Assembly (NCBI GenBank): GCA_905142475.1
Contig: LR990733.1
Location: 1 to 46,175, forward strand
Source of the DNA: Xanthomonas hydrangeae
GTDB taxonomy: Bacteria > Pseudomonadota > Gammaproteobacteria > Xanthomonadales > Xanthomonadaceae
Length of the DNA stretch: 46,175 bases
Direction of reading: 5' to 3'
The notes below the pieces were generated by a model. That model was not told the DNA's origin, did no database searches, and saw only the letters and a list, made by a program, of their open reading frames with translations. The position numbers were made by a program, and so were the translations under genes. Shown piece after piece: positions 38,860 through 46,175 of this stretch (positions within the stretch are counted from its first letter, which is position 1; each line of letters begins with the position of its first letter).

Positions 38860-39599
38860 GCCTTGTAGAAACTCTCAAGGGCTTCGTTTTAAAGAAGCCC
38901 GCAACGCCCCGACCTGCCTCGACCGAGCCGCAGACGGACAATCCCTACCTCAATGCACGCCGCGCCTGGAACGAGCACACCGGATCTGTGGTGTCGCAAA
39001 AACAGACTTGGCAGATGGTCGGCATCCTGTCGCTGATGATCGTCCTTGCGGCGGTCGGCGGCGTGATCCACATCGGCAGCCAGTCGAAGTTCGTGCCCTT
39101 CATCTACGAAGTAGACAAGCTCGGGCAGACACGCGCGATAGGCCCTATGACCCAAGCCTCCAAGGTCAGCGCGAACATCGTGCAGGCTGCGGTGACCGAT
39201 TTCGTCAACGATGCCCGGCTAGTGACGCCCGACGTGGCCTTGCAGCGCAAGGCGGTCTACCGCATCTATTCCAAGCTCGGCCCGAACGATCCCGCGACAG
39301 CCAAGATGAACGAATGGCTCAACGGCAAGGCCGAAGCCAGTCCGTTCGCGCGGGCTGCTGTCGAAACCGTCAGCACCGAGATCGTCTCGGCGATCCCGCA
39401 GACGCCCGACACCTGGCAAGTCGATTGGATTGAGACCACGCGCGACCGGCAGGGCGTCATCAAAGGCCAGCCGGTTCGCATGCGAGTCCTGGCAACGGTC
39501 TACATCGTCGAGCCGAACGAAAACACCGACGAAGCACAGGTACGCAACAACCCTGCTGGCGTCTACATCCGCGATTTCTCCTGGTCGAGACTACTGTGA
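38856..39599 (+). CDS. trbF: TrbF, VirB8-like protein
   Basis: 247 residues. A cytoplasmic N-terminus with 'NPYLNARRAWNEHTGS', one span 'MVGILSLMIVLAAVGGVIHIG' (about 50-70), then a periplasmic NTF2-like domain with 'FVPFIYEVDKLGQTRAIGP' and 'TWQVDWIETTRDRQG'. Scaffold of the inner-membrane T4SS complex. It overlaps both neighbours. Confidence 0.95.
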   Translation: MSLVETLKGFVLKKPATPRPASTEPQTDNPYLNARRAWNEHTGSVVSQKQTWQMVGILSLMIVLAAVGGVIHIGSQSKFVPFIYEVDKLGQTRAIGPMTQASKVSANIVQAAVTDFVNDARLVTPDVALQRKAVYRIYSKLGPNDPATAKMNEWLNGKAEASPFARAAVETVSTEIVSAIPQTPDTWQVDWIETTRDRQGVIKGQPVRMRVLATVYIVEPNENTDEAQVRNNPAGVYIRDFSWSRLL

Positions 39600-39610
39600 G
39601 GCGTGAAGTT

Positions 39611-40510
39611 ATGAAAAAGCAGCTATTTGCACTGGTCCTGGCCGCGACTGTTAGCGCGCCGGCGATGGCGGGGGCCAACCCCGGCGACGATCTGACAGAA
39701 CTATATTTCTCCGGCAAGAACCCCCAGCTCACGCCCCAGGAACAGCAGGCCATCGCCATTTCCAAGCGCTGGGAGGGCGGGGCGGCCACGGGTACGCGCC
39801 CGGTTGCCGGCCGTAACGGAGCTGTGATGTTTGTCTTCGGTGCGCAGCAGCCGAGCATCGTATGCGCGGTGCTGCAAGTGTGCGACGTGGCGCTACAACC
39901 CGGCGAACAAGTCAATTCGCTCCAGTTGGGTGATCTCGCGCGGTGGTCCGTTGAGCCAGCGATTTCGGGCAGCGGCGCGACCGAAACCCAGCACCTGGTC
40001 ATTAAGCCGATGGACGTGGGACTAGAAACCTCGCTCATCGTGACAACGGATCGCCGCACGTATCACTTCCGGTTACGGTCGCACCGCACGGAGTACATGC
40101 AACAGGTGGGCTTCATTTACCCGGAAGATGCGCTCGCGAAGTGGGATGCAATCAAGGGCCGTGAAGCGCGTGAACGCCAGGAAAAAACCATTCCGCAAAC
40201 GGGTGAATACCTAGGCGATCTGAGCTTCGATTACTCGATCAGCGGTTCCACGCCCTGGAAGCCAGTGCGTGTGTTCAATGATGGCAAGAAGACCATCATC
40301 GAAATGCCGCACTCCATGTCGCAGACCGAAGCGCCCACCCTACTGGTGGTCCGCAGGGATCGTGGCCTTTTCTCGGACGCTGAGACTGTGATGGTGAATT
40401 ACCGCGTCCAGGGCGACCGCTACATCGTTGATACGGTCTTCGACAAGGCAATCCTGATCGCTGGCGTCGGCCGGAATCAGGACCGTGTAACGATCTCAAG
40501 GGGGAAATGA
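39611..40510 (+). CDS. trbG: TrbG, VirB9-like outer-membrane-complex protein
   Basis: 299 residues from the ATG at 39611; a GTG at 39596 that overlaps the trbF stop would add five residues before the signal peptide. A cleavable signal peptide ends ...SAPAMA. The VirB9 fold shows 'VMFVFGAQQPSIVCAVLQVCDVALQPGEQV', 'HLVIKPMDVGLETSLIVTTDRRTYHFRL' and C-terminal 'RVFNDGKKTIIEMPHSM'. With TrbH and TrbI it forms the core channel. Confidence 0.95.
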   Translation: MKKQLFALVLAATVSAPAMAGANPGDDLTELYFSGKNPQLTPQEQQAIAISKRWEGGAATGTRPVAGRNGAVMFVFGAQQPSIVCAVLQVCDVALQPGEQVNSLQLGDLARWSVEPAISGSGATETQHLVIKPMDVGLETSLIVTTDRRTYHFRLRSHRTEYMQQVGFIYPEDALAKWDAIKGREARERQEKTIPQTGEYLGDLSFDYSISGSTPWKPVRVFNDGKKTIIEMPHSMSQTEAPTLLVVRRDRGLFSDAETVMVNYRVQGDRYIVDTVFDKAILIAGVGRNQDRVTISRGK

Positions 40511-40513
40511 GCC

Positions 40514-41017
40514 ATGCGCAAAATGCTTTCTGCCATCCTGCTAACAGTCGCCCTCGCTGGGTGCGCCAGCACGGCGCAGTACGGCAGCTTCGTTGATAAC
40601 GCTCCCGTCGCATTCAACCAGACGATGGCGACGGACACGGTGAAGCAGCTGGTCAAGCTGTACCCGCCTGCGCGTTCTCGCATCGAGTTGAAACAGGCCA
40701 CACCGGATGCTTTCGGCCTGGCACTGGTCAACGATCTGCGCGCCCAAGGCTATGCGGTTGTGGAAGTGAAGCCGGCGGGGGCGAATACCTCGGAGCCGGC
40801 TGCAAGCACCTCCGTTGTGGCCGCTGCTGGGAAGTCGGCTACCCAGCCGCCCACCTCGCCACTGTCGGGCTATCCGCTGCGCTACGTGCTCGATCAGTTC
40901 CCGGACTCGAACATGTATCGCGTCATCGTGATGGTCGGATCTCAATCGCTTACCCGCGCCTACGTCGCACAGAACAACACCGTGCTTCCGGCTAGCGCGT
41001 GGGTCCGCAAGGAGTAG
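40514..41017 (+). CDS. trbH: TrbH, lipoprotein (VirB7 role)
   Basis: 167 residues (RK2 160). A signal peptide with lipobox LAGC (Cys17) gives an outer-membrane lipoprotein. The rest has a small domain 'DTVKQLVKLYPPARSRIELKQATPDAFGLALVNDLRAQGYAVVEV' and a Ser/Ala/Thr linker. It is longer than VirB7 and is thought to support the TrbG-TrbI core. Three bases separate it from trbG and four from trbI. Confidence 0.93.
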   Translation: MRKMLSAILLTVALAGCASTAQYGSFVDNAPVAFNQTMATDTVKQLVKLYPPARSRIELKQATPDAFGLALVNDLRAQGYAVVEVKPAGANTSEPAASTSVVAAAGKSATQPPTSPLSGYPLRYVLDQFPDSNMYRVIVMVGSQSLTRAYVAQNNTVLPASAWVRKE

Positions 41018-41021
41018 GCCA

Positions 41022-42392
41022 ATGAGTGAAGAACAGATGGCACCGGACGCGTCACCGGGCGCTTTGTCGCCCAAGAGCGGCGTGCGTCGGGTCAACAACA
41101 TGCCGATGTATCTCATTGGCGGCGTGCTCGGGATCTTCCTCTTGGTGATGGCCTTGGTCGCGGCCGATCGTGCGGCCAAGAACAACCGGCCGCCGGAGGC
41201 CAAGGAGGAAAAGGCGGGCAGCACCAGCATTTTTGCCGACGAGATCGCCGGCAAGCAGCCGGACGGCATCATCAAGGCCAAGCCGCTGGAAGTGCCGAAG
41301 GAGACAGACACGGCTCCTACGACGATCACCCCACCTGGTCAGGCGGGAGGGGCCGCGATTACCGTTGCACGCCCCGAGAACCTGGATCAGCCACCGACGC
41401 CAATCCAGGGCACGCGCAATGAAGATCTCGAACGCATCCGCATGGCGAAGTTGCAGATGCTGGAAGAGGCGATCAAGGCCAAGACCGGCGTGCGCATCGA
41501 GGCTCCGCGAAGCCGGGGCAGCAGTGCGGGCGATGACCGCCCGCCGCAGGGCAGAGAAGAAACCCTTGCCCGCTTGGCCGAGATCCGCCGCCAGGCCGAG
41601 AACGCCCGCGCTACCGACCCGACAACCGCCTACCAAGCCGCACTAGCCCAAGCACGGGCCGTAAATGGGGGTGGCAGCGGCGGGGCGGGGGCTGGCGGCT
41701 CAGCGCTGTTGCAGGGTGAGCGCGGCGCAACGGGCTATGCGTCCTTCGACAGCAAGGAAGGCGATCGCTGGCGGCTGGATTCGCAACCGGAAGCCCCGCG
41801 CTCGCCCTATGAGCTTCGTGCCGGCTTCGTGGTGCCGGCGACGCTGATCTCTGGCGTCAACTCTGAGCTGCCGGGGCAAATCATGGCCCAGGTGTCACAG
41901 GATGTTTGCGACACGCCGACCGGAAAGTACGTCCTCATACCGCAGGGATCGCGGCTCGTCGGCAGCTATTCCAACGACGTGGCCTACGGCCAATCCCGCG
42001 TGTTGGTTGCATGGCAGCGCATCGTCTTTCCAGATGGAAAGGCGATGGATATCGGGGCCATGCCAGGGGCCGACAGTGCGGGGTATGCTGGGTTCAACGA
42101 CAAGGTGAATAATCATTATTTCCGCACCTTTTCCTCCGCTTTCCTCATGTCGGGTGTCATTGCTGGCATCGCGCTGAGTCAGCCGGAAGATTCCGGCACC
42201 ACCGGCCGACCGACAGCAAGCAGCGCCATGAGCGAAGCCTTGGGTCAGCAGCTTGGGCAAGTCACGGCGCAGCTGATCTCCAAGAACTTGAACATCGCGC
42301 CAACCTTGGAGATCCGCCCAGGCTATCGTTTCAACGTCATCGTCACCAAGGACATGACGTTTTCCAAGCCCTACCGGGCGTTTGATTACTAA
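41022..42392 (+). CDS. trbI: TrbI, VirB10-like protein
   Basis: 456 residues (RK2 463). A short cytoplasmic N-terminus, one span 'MYLIGGVLGIFLLVMALVAA' (about 28-47), a Pro/Glu/Gly-rich periplasmic linker, and the C-terminal VirB10 domain: 'GFVVPATLISGVNSELPGQIMAQVSQDVCDTPTGKYVLIPQGSRLVGSY' and 'QRIVFPDGKAMDIG'. It spans the cell envelope and senses ATPase energy. Confidence 0.96.
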   Translation: MSEEQMAPDASPGALSPKSGVRRVNNMPMYLIGGVLGIFLLVMALVAADRAAKNNRPPEAKEEKAGSTSIFADEIAGKQPDGIIKAKPLEVPKETDTAPTTITPPGQAGGAAITVARPENLDQPPTPIQGTRNEDLERIRMAKLQMLEEAIKAKTGVRIEAPRSRGSSAGDDRPPQGREETLARLAEIRRQAENARATDPTTAYQAALAQARAVNGGGSGGAGAGGSALLQGERGATGYASFDSKEGDRWRLDSQPEAPRSPYELRAGFVVPATLISGVNSELPGQIMAQVSQDVCDTPTGKYVLIPQGSRLVGSYSNDVAYGQSRVLVAWQRIVFPDGKAMDIGAMPGADSAGYAGFNDKVNNHYFRTFSSAFLMSGVIAGIALSQPEDSGTTGRPTASSAMSEALGQQLGQVTAQLISKNLNIAPTLEIRPGYRFNVIVTKDMTFSKPYRAFDY

Positions 42393-42407
42393 TCAAAGGA
42401 GATCTGT

Positions 42408-43184
42408 ATGAAGCCACTCGCTAAGAATGTTTTAGCCGCTAAAGCCGCCTTGGTGTTGGCCGTTGTTGCCAGTCCTTTGGCGTTCACTCCCGCCCATGCT
42501 GGTATCCCGGTGGCCGACGGTCTGAATCTGTCGCAGACCACCGTGACCGCACTCCAGCAAGTGGCAGCAGTCACGAAGCAAATCGAGCAATACCGCACCC
42601 AGTTGCAGCAGTACGAAAACATGCTGCAAAACACGACGGCACCCGCCGCTTATATCTGGGACCAGGCGCAGTCCACCATCAACAAGTTGACGGCTGCGAC
42701 CGACACACTGAGCTACTACAAGCAGCAGGCCGGCAGCATTGATCGATACCTGGATAAGTTCCAGGACGTGTCCTACTACAGGTCGTCCCCGTGCTTCTCG
42801 GCCACCGGCTGCTCGGCTGCCGAGAAAGCTGCGATGGAAGAGAACCGCCGCTTGGCGTCGGAATCGCAGAAGAAGGCCAACGACGCGCTGTTCCGTGGCT
42901 TGGACAAGCAGCAGGACAACCTCAAGGCGGATGCGCGGACGCTTGAACGCCTGCAAGCGAATGCGCAGGGCGCGCAAGGCCAGCTGGAAGCCATCGGCTA
43001 CGCCAACCAGCTGGCGAGCCAACAGACCAACCAGCTGCTGCAAATCCGTAGCCTCCTAGTCGCCCAGCAAAACGCGATTGCCACGCAGATGCAGGCGCAG
43101 GCCGATCGCCAGGCCCAGGAACAGGCCTCGTCGTCTGCGCTCCGCCAGGGCGAGTTCCGCCCCAGCCCCAACAAGACCTGGTGA
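42408..43184 (+). CDS. trbJ: TrbJ, VirB5-like protein
   Basis: 258 residues (RK2 254). Signal peptide ends ...FTPAHA. The mature part is helical and Gln-rich: 'VTALQQVAAVTKQIEQYRTQLQQYENML' and a long C-terminal helix. A Cys pair (CFSATGC) may form a disulphide. It is thought to be a minor pilus component. The signal codons for VLAAK contain a perfect KorB operator at 42431-42443. Confidence 0.95.
   Translation: MKPLAKNVLAAKAALVLAVVASPLAFTPAHAGIPVADGLNLSQTTVTALQQVAAVTKQIEQYRTQLQQYENMLQNTTAPAAYIWDQAQSTINKLTAATDTLSYYKQQAGSIDRYLDKFQDVSYYRSSPCFSATGCSAAEKAAMEENRRLASESQKKANDALFRGLDKQQDNLKADARTLERLQANAQGAQGQLEAIGYANQLASQQTNQLLQIRSLLVAQQNAIATQMQAQADRQAQEQASSSALRQGEFRPSPNKTW
42431..42443. promoter_or_regulatory. 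KorB operator (OB) inside trbJ
   Basis: TTTAGCCGCTAAA, perfect OB, spelling the codons Leu-Ala-Ala-Lys of the TrbJ signal peptide. RK2 also has OB sites within coding sequence. It may serve partition-complex spreading rather than promoter control. Confidence 0.85.
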
Positions 43185-43194
43185 GGTAGCTGCG

Positions 43195-43404
43195 ATGAAG
43201 AACTATCACTTCATCGCAGCTGCCGGGCTGGCCGCCGTTATGGCGGCCAGCTTGGCAGGCTGCGACGGCAGGCCAGCGCCGGACAAGCTGGTGTGCGCCG
43301 ATCTACCCAGCGTCAAAGACCCCGCTCAACGCGCAGCGCTTTTGAAGCGGTGCCCGCGCGGCGAACCGGGAGGATTCAAACCCAGCGAAAAAAAAGAGTG
43401 GTGA
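43195..43404 (+). CDS. trbK: TrbK, entry-exclusion lipoprotein
   Basis: 69 residues (RK2 about 75), ATG at 43195. Signal peptide with lipobox LAGC at residues 20-23, then a short hydrophilic tail with CADLPSV and RCPRG, ending in lysines. It blocks entry of related plasmids into a cell that already has one. Position between trbJ and trbL and the lipobox support the call. Confidence 0.93.
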   Translation: MKNYHFIAAAGLAAVMAASLAGCDGRPAPDKLVCADLPSVKDPAQRAALLKRCPRGEPGGFKPSEKKEW

Positions 43405-43410
43405 AGACGC

Positions 43411-45018
43411 ATGAATATCCGGACTAGAGCGGCCGCGCTCGGCGTTTTGACGCTGGTCCTTGTGCCGATGACGGCATATGCGCAAATCGACAACGCGGGC
43501 ATTTTGGACAACGTTTTGCAGCGGTATCAGACTGCGGCCAGCGGCTGGGCGGGAGCCATTACAAATGCCGCGAGCTGGTTGTTCTGGACGCTTACGGTTA
43601 TTTCGATGGTGTGGACCTTCGGCATGCTCGCCCTGCGCAAAGCGGATCTCGGCGAGTTCTTCGCGGAGTTTGTTCGTTTCACTATCTTCACCGGTTTTTT
43701 CTGGTGGCTGCTGACGAACGGTCCCAACTTCGCGACCGACATATACGCATCACTGAGGCAACTCGGTGGGCAAGCAGCCGGGTTGGGCACCGGGCTTTCA
43801 CCCTCCGGCATCGTCGATGTGGGGATAGAGATCTTCTTCAAGGTCGTTGACCAATCGTCGATTTGGTCGCCCGTGGATAGCAACATCGGACTCATCATTG
43901 CCACCTGCATCATGGGGACGTTGACCCTCGTCGGCCTAAACATGCTGCTCCTCTTAGCGGCATCATGGTTTCTCGCTTTCGCCGGCGTGTTCTTTCTCGG
44001 CTTCGGCGGTTCGCGTTGGACCTCGGACATTGCGATTAACTATTACAAGAGCGTCCTGGGAGTAGCCGCACAGCTGTTCGCGATGGTCCTCATTGTCGGC
44101 ATCGGTAAGACGTTCCTCGACGACTACTACGGCCGCATGAGCGAAGGCGTCAATTTCAAGGAAATGGGCGTGATGTTCGTTGTCTCGCTAGTCCTGCTCG
44201 GTCTGGTCTCCAAGGTGCCGCCGTATCTGGCGGGCATCATCAGCGGTGCGGCCGTGGGCGGCGGCGGCATTGGCAGCTTTGGCGCAGGAACCCTGATCGG
44301 TGCGGCCGGCGCGGCCGGCGCGGCGATCGCTTCGGGTGGCGCGACCATCGCTGCCGGTGCAGCGGCGGCGGCTGGCGGGGCTTCTGCCGTCATGGCGGCG
44401 GCCGGGAAGGCCAGTGAAAACGTTTCATCTGGCTCCGACATCATGTCCAGCCTGCTAGGGGGCTTCGGCGGTGGTGGCGGTGGTGGCAGCGCCCCGACCG
44501 GCGGCGGGGATAGCGGTGGTGGTGGTGGTGGCAACTCGGGCGGTGGTTCGAGCGGCGAAACACCGATGGCATCGGCCGCCGGCGACAACAGCAGCGGCAC
44601 GAAGGGCGGCGGCGCGAGCGGTGCCAATGGTGGCAGCGCCCCGGCCGGCGGCGGTAGCGCAGTTGCAAGAGGCGGCCGCATTGCGGCCGATACCGTTGCC
44701 AACCTGGCCAAGGGCGTCGGCTCTGTCGCGAAGGCGAAGGCCGGCGAAATGCGTGCGGGCGCACAAGAGCGCATCAGCGACACCGTAGGTGGTCGGATCG
44801 CCAACGCGATCCGTAGCACTGCCAATACGGCATCCGCCTTGGCGGACAGCGCCAGCGGACAGCCGCAGGAAACTCCACCTGCCCAGCCCGCGCAATCCCC
44901 GACGTTCGACGACAACAGCCTTGGAGCGACACGCGATAAGGATCAAACCGTCGATGCGGATTCCGAAGTCGCGAGCTTCGCGAACAAGCCCGCGCAAAAC
45001 CAGCAATTCAATTCCTAG
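43411..45018 (+). CDS. trbL: TrbL, VirB6-like polytopic membrane protein
   Basis: 535 residues (RK2 528). A signal peptide-like start is followed by about six spans (residues 45-300), including 'LLLLAASWFLAFAGVFFLGFGGSRW', typical of TrbL/VirB6. The C-terminal 230 residues are low-complexity Gly/Ala/Ser with GGGGGGG runs (nt 44465-44680), a likely flexible tail. It forms the inner-membrane pore. Strong GC repeats in the tail make this a place where sequencing slips are likely; the frame is intact here. Confidence 0.95.
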   Translation: MNIRTRAAALGVLTLVLVPMTAYAQIDNAGILDNVLQRYQTAASGWAGAITNAASWLFWTLTVISMVWTFGMLALRKADLGEFFAEFVRFTIFTGFFWWLLTNGPNFATDIYASLRQLGGQAAGLGTGLSPSGIVDVGIEIFFKVVDQSSIWSPVDSNIGLIIATCIMGTLTLVGLNMLLLLAASWFLAFAGVFFLGFGGSRWTSDIAINYYKSVLGVAAQLFAMVLIVGIGKTFLDDYYGRMSEGVNFKEMGVMFVVSLVLLGLVSKVPPYLAGIISGAAVGGGGIGSFGAGTLIGAAGAAGAAIASGGATIAAGAAAAAGGASAVMAAAGKASENVSSGSDIMSSLLGGFGGGGGGGSAPTGGGDSGGGGGGNSGGGSSGETPMASAAGDNSSGTKGGGASGANGGSAPAGGGSAVARGGRIAADTVANLAKGVGSVAKAKAGEMRAGAQERISDTVGGRIANAIRSTANTASALADSASGQPQETPPAQPAQSPTFDDNSLGATRDKDQTVDADSEVASFANKPAQNQQFNS

Positions 45019-45029
45019 GAGGTTTCACT

Positions 45030-45614
45030 ATGCAACTAAAAAAAGTGTTTGCATCCGCCACCTTGGTGATCGCCACTGCATTCGGCGCTGTTGGCCAAGC
45101 CGGCGCACAAGAGCTACTGACTGGCGACACCCGGTATGCATGTGAGGCGATCTTATGCCTATCGACAGGTAGCCGCCCCAGCGAGTGCCAGCCATCGCTG
45201 ACGCGCTATTTCAGCATCCATAAGCGCAAGCTATCCGACACGCTGAAAGCGCGCGGGAACTTCCTCAAGCTGTGCCCGGCGTCGAACCAAACGCCAGAAA
45301 TGGAGTCGCTGGTGTCTGCGATTTCGAGTGGCGCAGGCCGGTGCGATGCAACCTCGCTCAACACGTCGCTGCGCTCCTGGCGGGGTTGGGACGATACCTT
45401 CTACATCAGCAACGAGTTGCCGGATTACTGCGGCGCGTACACAGGTCATGCTTACACCGACTTCAAGACGACGCTACCGCGCTACGTCGGCACGCCAGGG
45501 GACGGCGGCTATTGGGTTGAAGCGGCCGACTATGAGCGTGCTCTGAAAGAGTACGAAGCCCGGCAACGCGGACAGCAGCGTAGCCGGAACGACTACGGCC
45601 GTTTCGACAGATAA
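45030..45614 (+). CDS. trbM: TrbM
   Basis: 194 residues (RK2 195). Signal peptide ends ...GQAGAQ. The family block 'YACEAILCLSTGSRPSECQPSLTRYFSI' has three cysteines, and others at CPAS, RCD and YCG suggest disulphides in the periplasm. TrbM is not essential for RP4 transfer, and its task is unknown. AGGAGG lies seven bases before the ATG, and it is 15 bp ahead of trbN. Confidence 0.94.
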   Translation: MQLKKVFASATLVIATAFGAVGQAGAQELLTGDTRYACEAILCLSTGSRPSECQPSLTRYFSIHKRKLSDTLKARGNFLKLCPASNQTPEMESLVSAISSGAGRCDATSLNTSLRSWRGWDDTFYISNELPDYCGAYTGHAYTDFKTTLPRYVGTPGDGGYWVEAADYERALKEYEARQRGQQRSRNDYGRFDR

Positions 45615-45629
45615 GGGGAGGGCGCAGCA

Positions 45630-46175
45630 ATGCGAGTCGCTGACTTTCTGCGATGGCACCACCTCACGGCCGCCACTTTGGCCGTCGTCATTTCAGGCGT
45701 GCCAGGCGCGGCGATCGCCGGCGAAGCAAGGTTGTTTCCCGACTTGTCGCCCCGGCTTGAAGAGCGCGTTGTCTGCTCGATCTCGGCGGCGGCGAAGTAC
45801 GAGATCCCGGCCAACATCGTCCTCGCGATCGCCGAAAAGGAAGGAGGCAAGCCAGGGCAGTGGGTCAGGAACGACAACGACACCTACGACGTAGGTGCGA
45901 TGCAGTTCAACACCGCGTACCTCTCAGACCTGGCGAAATACGGGATCGGTGCCAATGACGTGGCGGCAGCGGGCTGCTACGCCTTCGACCTGGCCGCCTG
46001 GCGGCTGCGTGGACACATCCTCAAGGACAAGGGCGATCTCTGGAAGCGAGCAGCGAATTACCACTCGCGCACGGAGTATTACAACGCGATCTACCGCGCC
46101 GATCTCAAGGCAAAGGCTGCGAAGTGGGCAGACTGGCTTGATGCCCGGTTCCTGACCATCAGCTATTCGCCCAAA
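45630..46175 (+). CDS. trbN: TrbN N-terminal part, lytic transglycosylase (continues at base 1)
   Basis: 182 codons to the last base, then 56 more from base 1, in total 238 residues (RK2 211). A signal peptide ends ...GAAIAGEA. The lysozyme-like transglycosylase fold shows 'VCSISAAAKYEIPANIVLAIAEKEGGKPGQW', where the Glu of AEKEGG is the likely catalytic residue, then 'DVGAMQFNTAYL' and 'AANYHSRTEYYNAIY'. It opens the peptidoglycan for the transfer channel (VirB1 role). AAGGGGAGG precedes the ATG. Confidence 0.95.
   Translation, partial: MRVADFLRWHHLTAATLAVVISGVPGAAIAGEARLFPDLSPRLEERVVCSISAAAKYEIPANIVLAIAEKEGGKPGQWVRNDNDTYDVGAMQFNTAYLSDLAKYGIGANDVAAAGCYAFDLAAWRLRGHILKDKGDLWKRAANYHSRTEYYNAIYRADLKAKAAKWADWLDARFLTISYSPK

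Noticed and set aside
44127..44915. 262-codon Pro-rich frame antisense to trbL
   Set aside because: It only mirrors the Gly/Ala-rich tail of TrbL.
1..46175. Antibiotic, mercury or catabolic cargo, insertion sequences, tRNA or rRNA genes
   Set aside because: None was recognised; only the small genes and resolvase at 1289-2853 and the toxin-antitoxin pair look accessory.

Overview
The window looks like one complete, circular, self-transmissible IncP-1 (RK2/RP4-type) broad-host-range plasmid, opened inside trbN. The trbN frame that starts at 45630 runs off the right end after exactly 182 codons and continues in frame from base 1 to a stop at 169-171. The sequence is GC-rich, and nearly every gene matches the order, and often the exact length, of the RK2 backbone. 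This includes two-start genes (trfA, incC/korA), the traH gene nested in traI, and dispersed KorA, KorB and KorC operators. The host cannot be read from a plasmid this promiscuous; a Gram-negative proteobacterium is likely. No antibiotic, metal or catabolic cargo was recognised, so the replicon is close to an empty backbone. Family comparisons, including RK2 protein lengths, come from memory of the families and not from an alignment.

Layout. 1-1207: end of the trb mating-pair-formation operon (trbN C-terminus, trbO, trbP). 1208-3150: the usual trbP-traC insertion site, holding two small unknown genes, a perfect 135-bp tandem repeat and a Tn3-type resolvase with a res-like region. 3189-15305 (minus): traC, traD, traE, traF, traG, traI/traH and traJ. 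About 15312-15470: oriT with the TraJ arm and nick region. 15666-17223 (plus): traK, traL, traM. 17271-20119 (minus): kfrC, kfrB, kfrA. 20361-23101 (minus): a small membrane gene, then korB, incC and korA. 23153-26416 (minus): klaC, klaB, klaA and a small gene. 26405-29682 (minus): a probably frameshifted gene, kleE, a zinc-ribbon gene, korC, klcB, klcA. 29812-30522: a HigBA-like toxin-antitoxin pair. 30549-31709: oriV. 31707-33284 (minus): trfA and ssb. 33400-46175 (plus): trbA and trbB to trbN.

How it works together. TrfA binds the oriV iterons. KorA, KorB and KorC repress the trfA, korA, kla, kle and klc promoters through OA, OB and OC palindromes. IncC and KorB form the ParA/ParB partition pair. 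TraI, TraJ, TraK and TraH process oriT, TraG couples the relaxosome to the TrbB-TrbL secretion channel, and TraF matures the TrbC pilin into a cyclic form.

The most unusual points are: a diverged 619-bp tandem duplication that makes a second, N-terminally truncated TrbB with a trbC-derived start; a repeated module in TraI whose core also occurs in TraD; an insertion in TraC flanked by direct repeats; a run of eight short hairpins in the GC-rich part of oriV; and a probable frameshifted gene between kleE and the kla operon.
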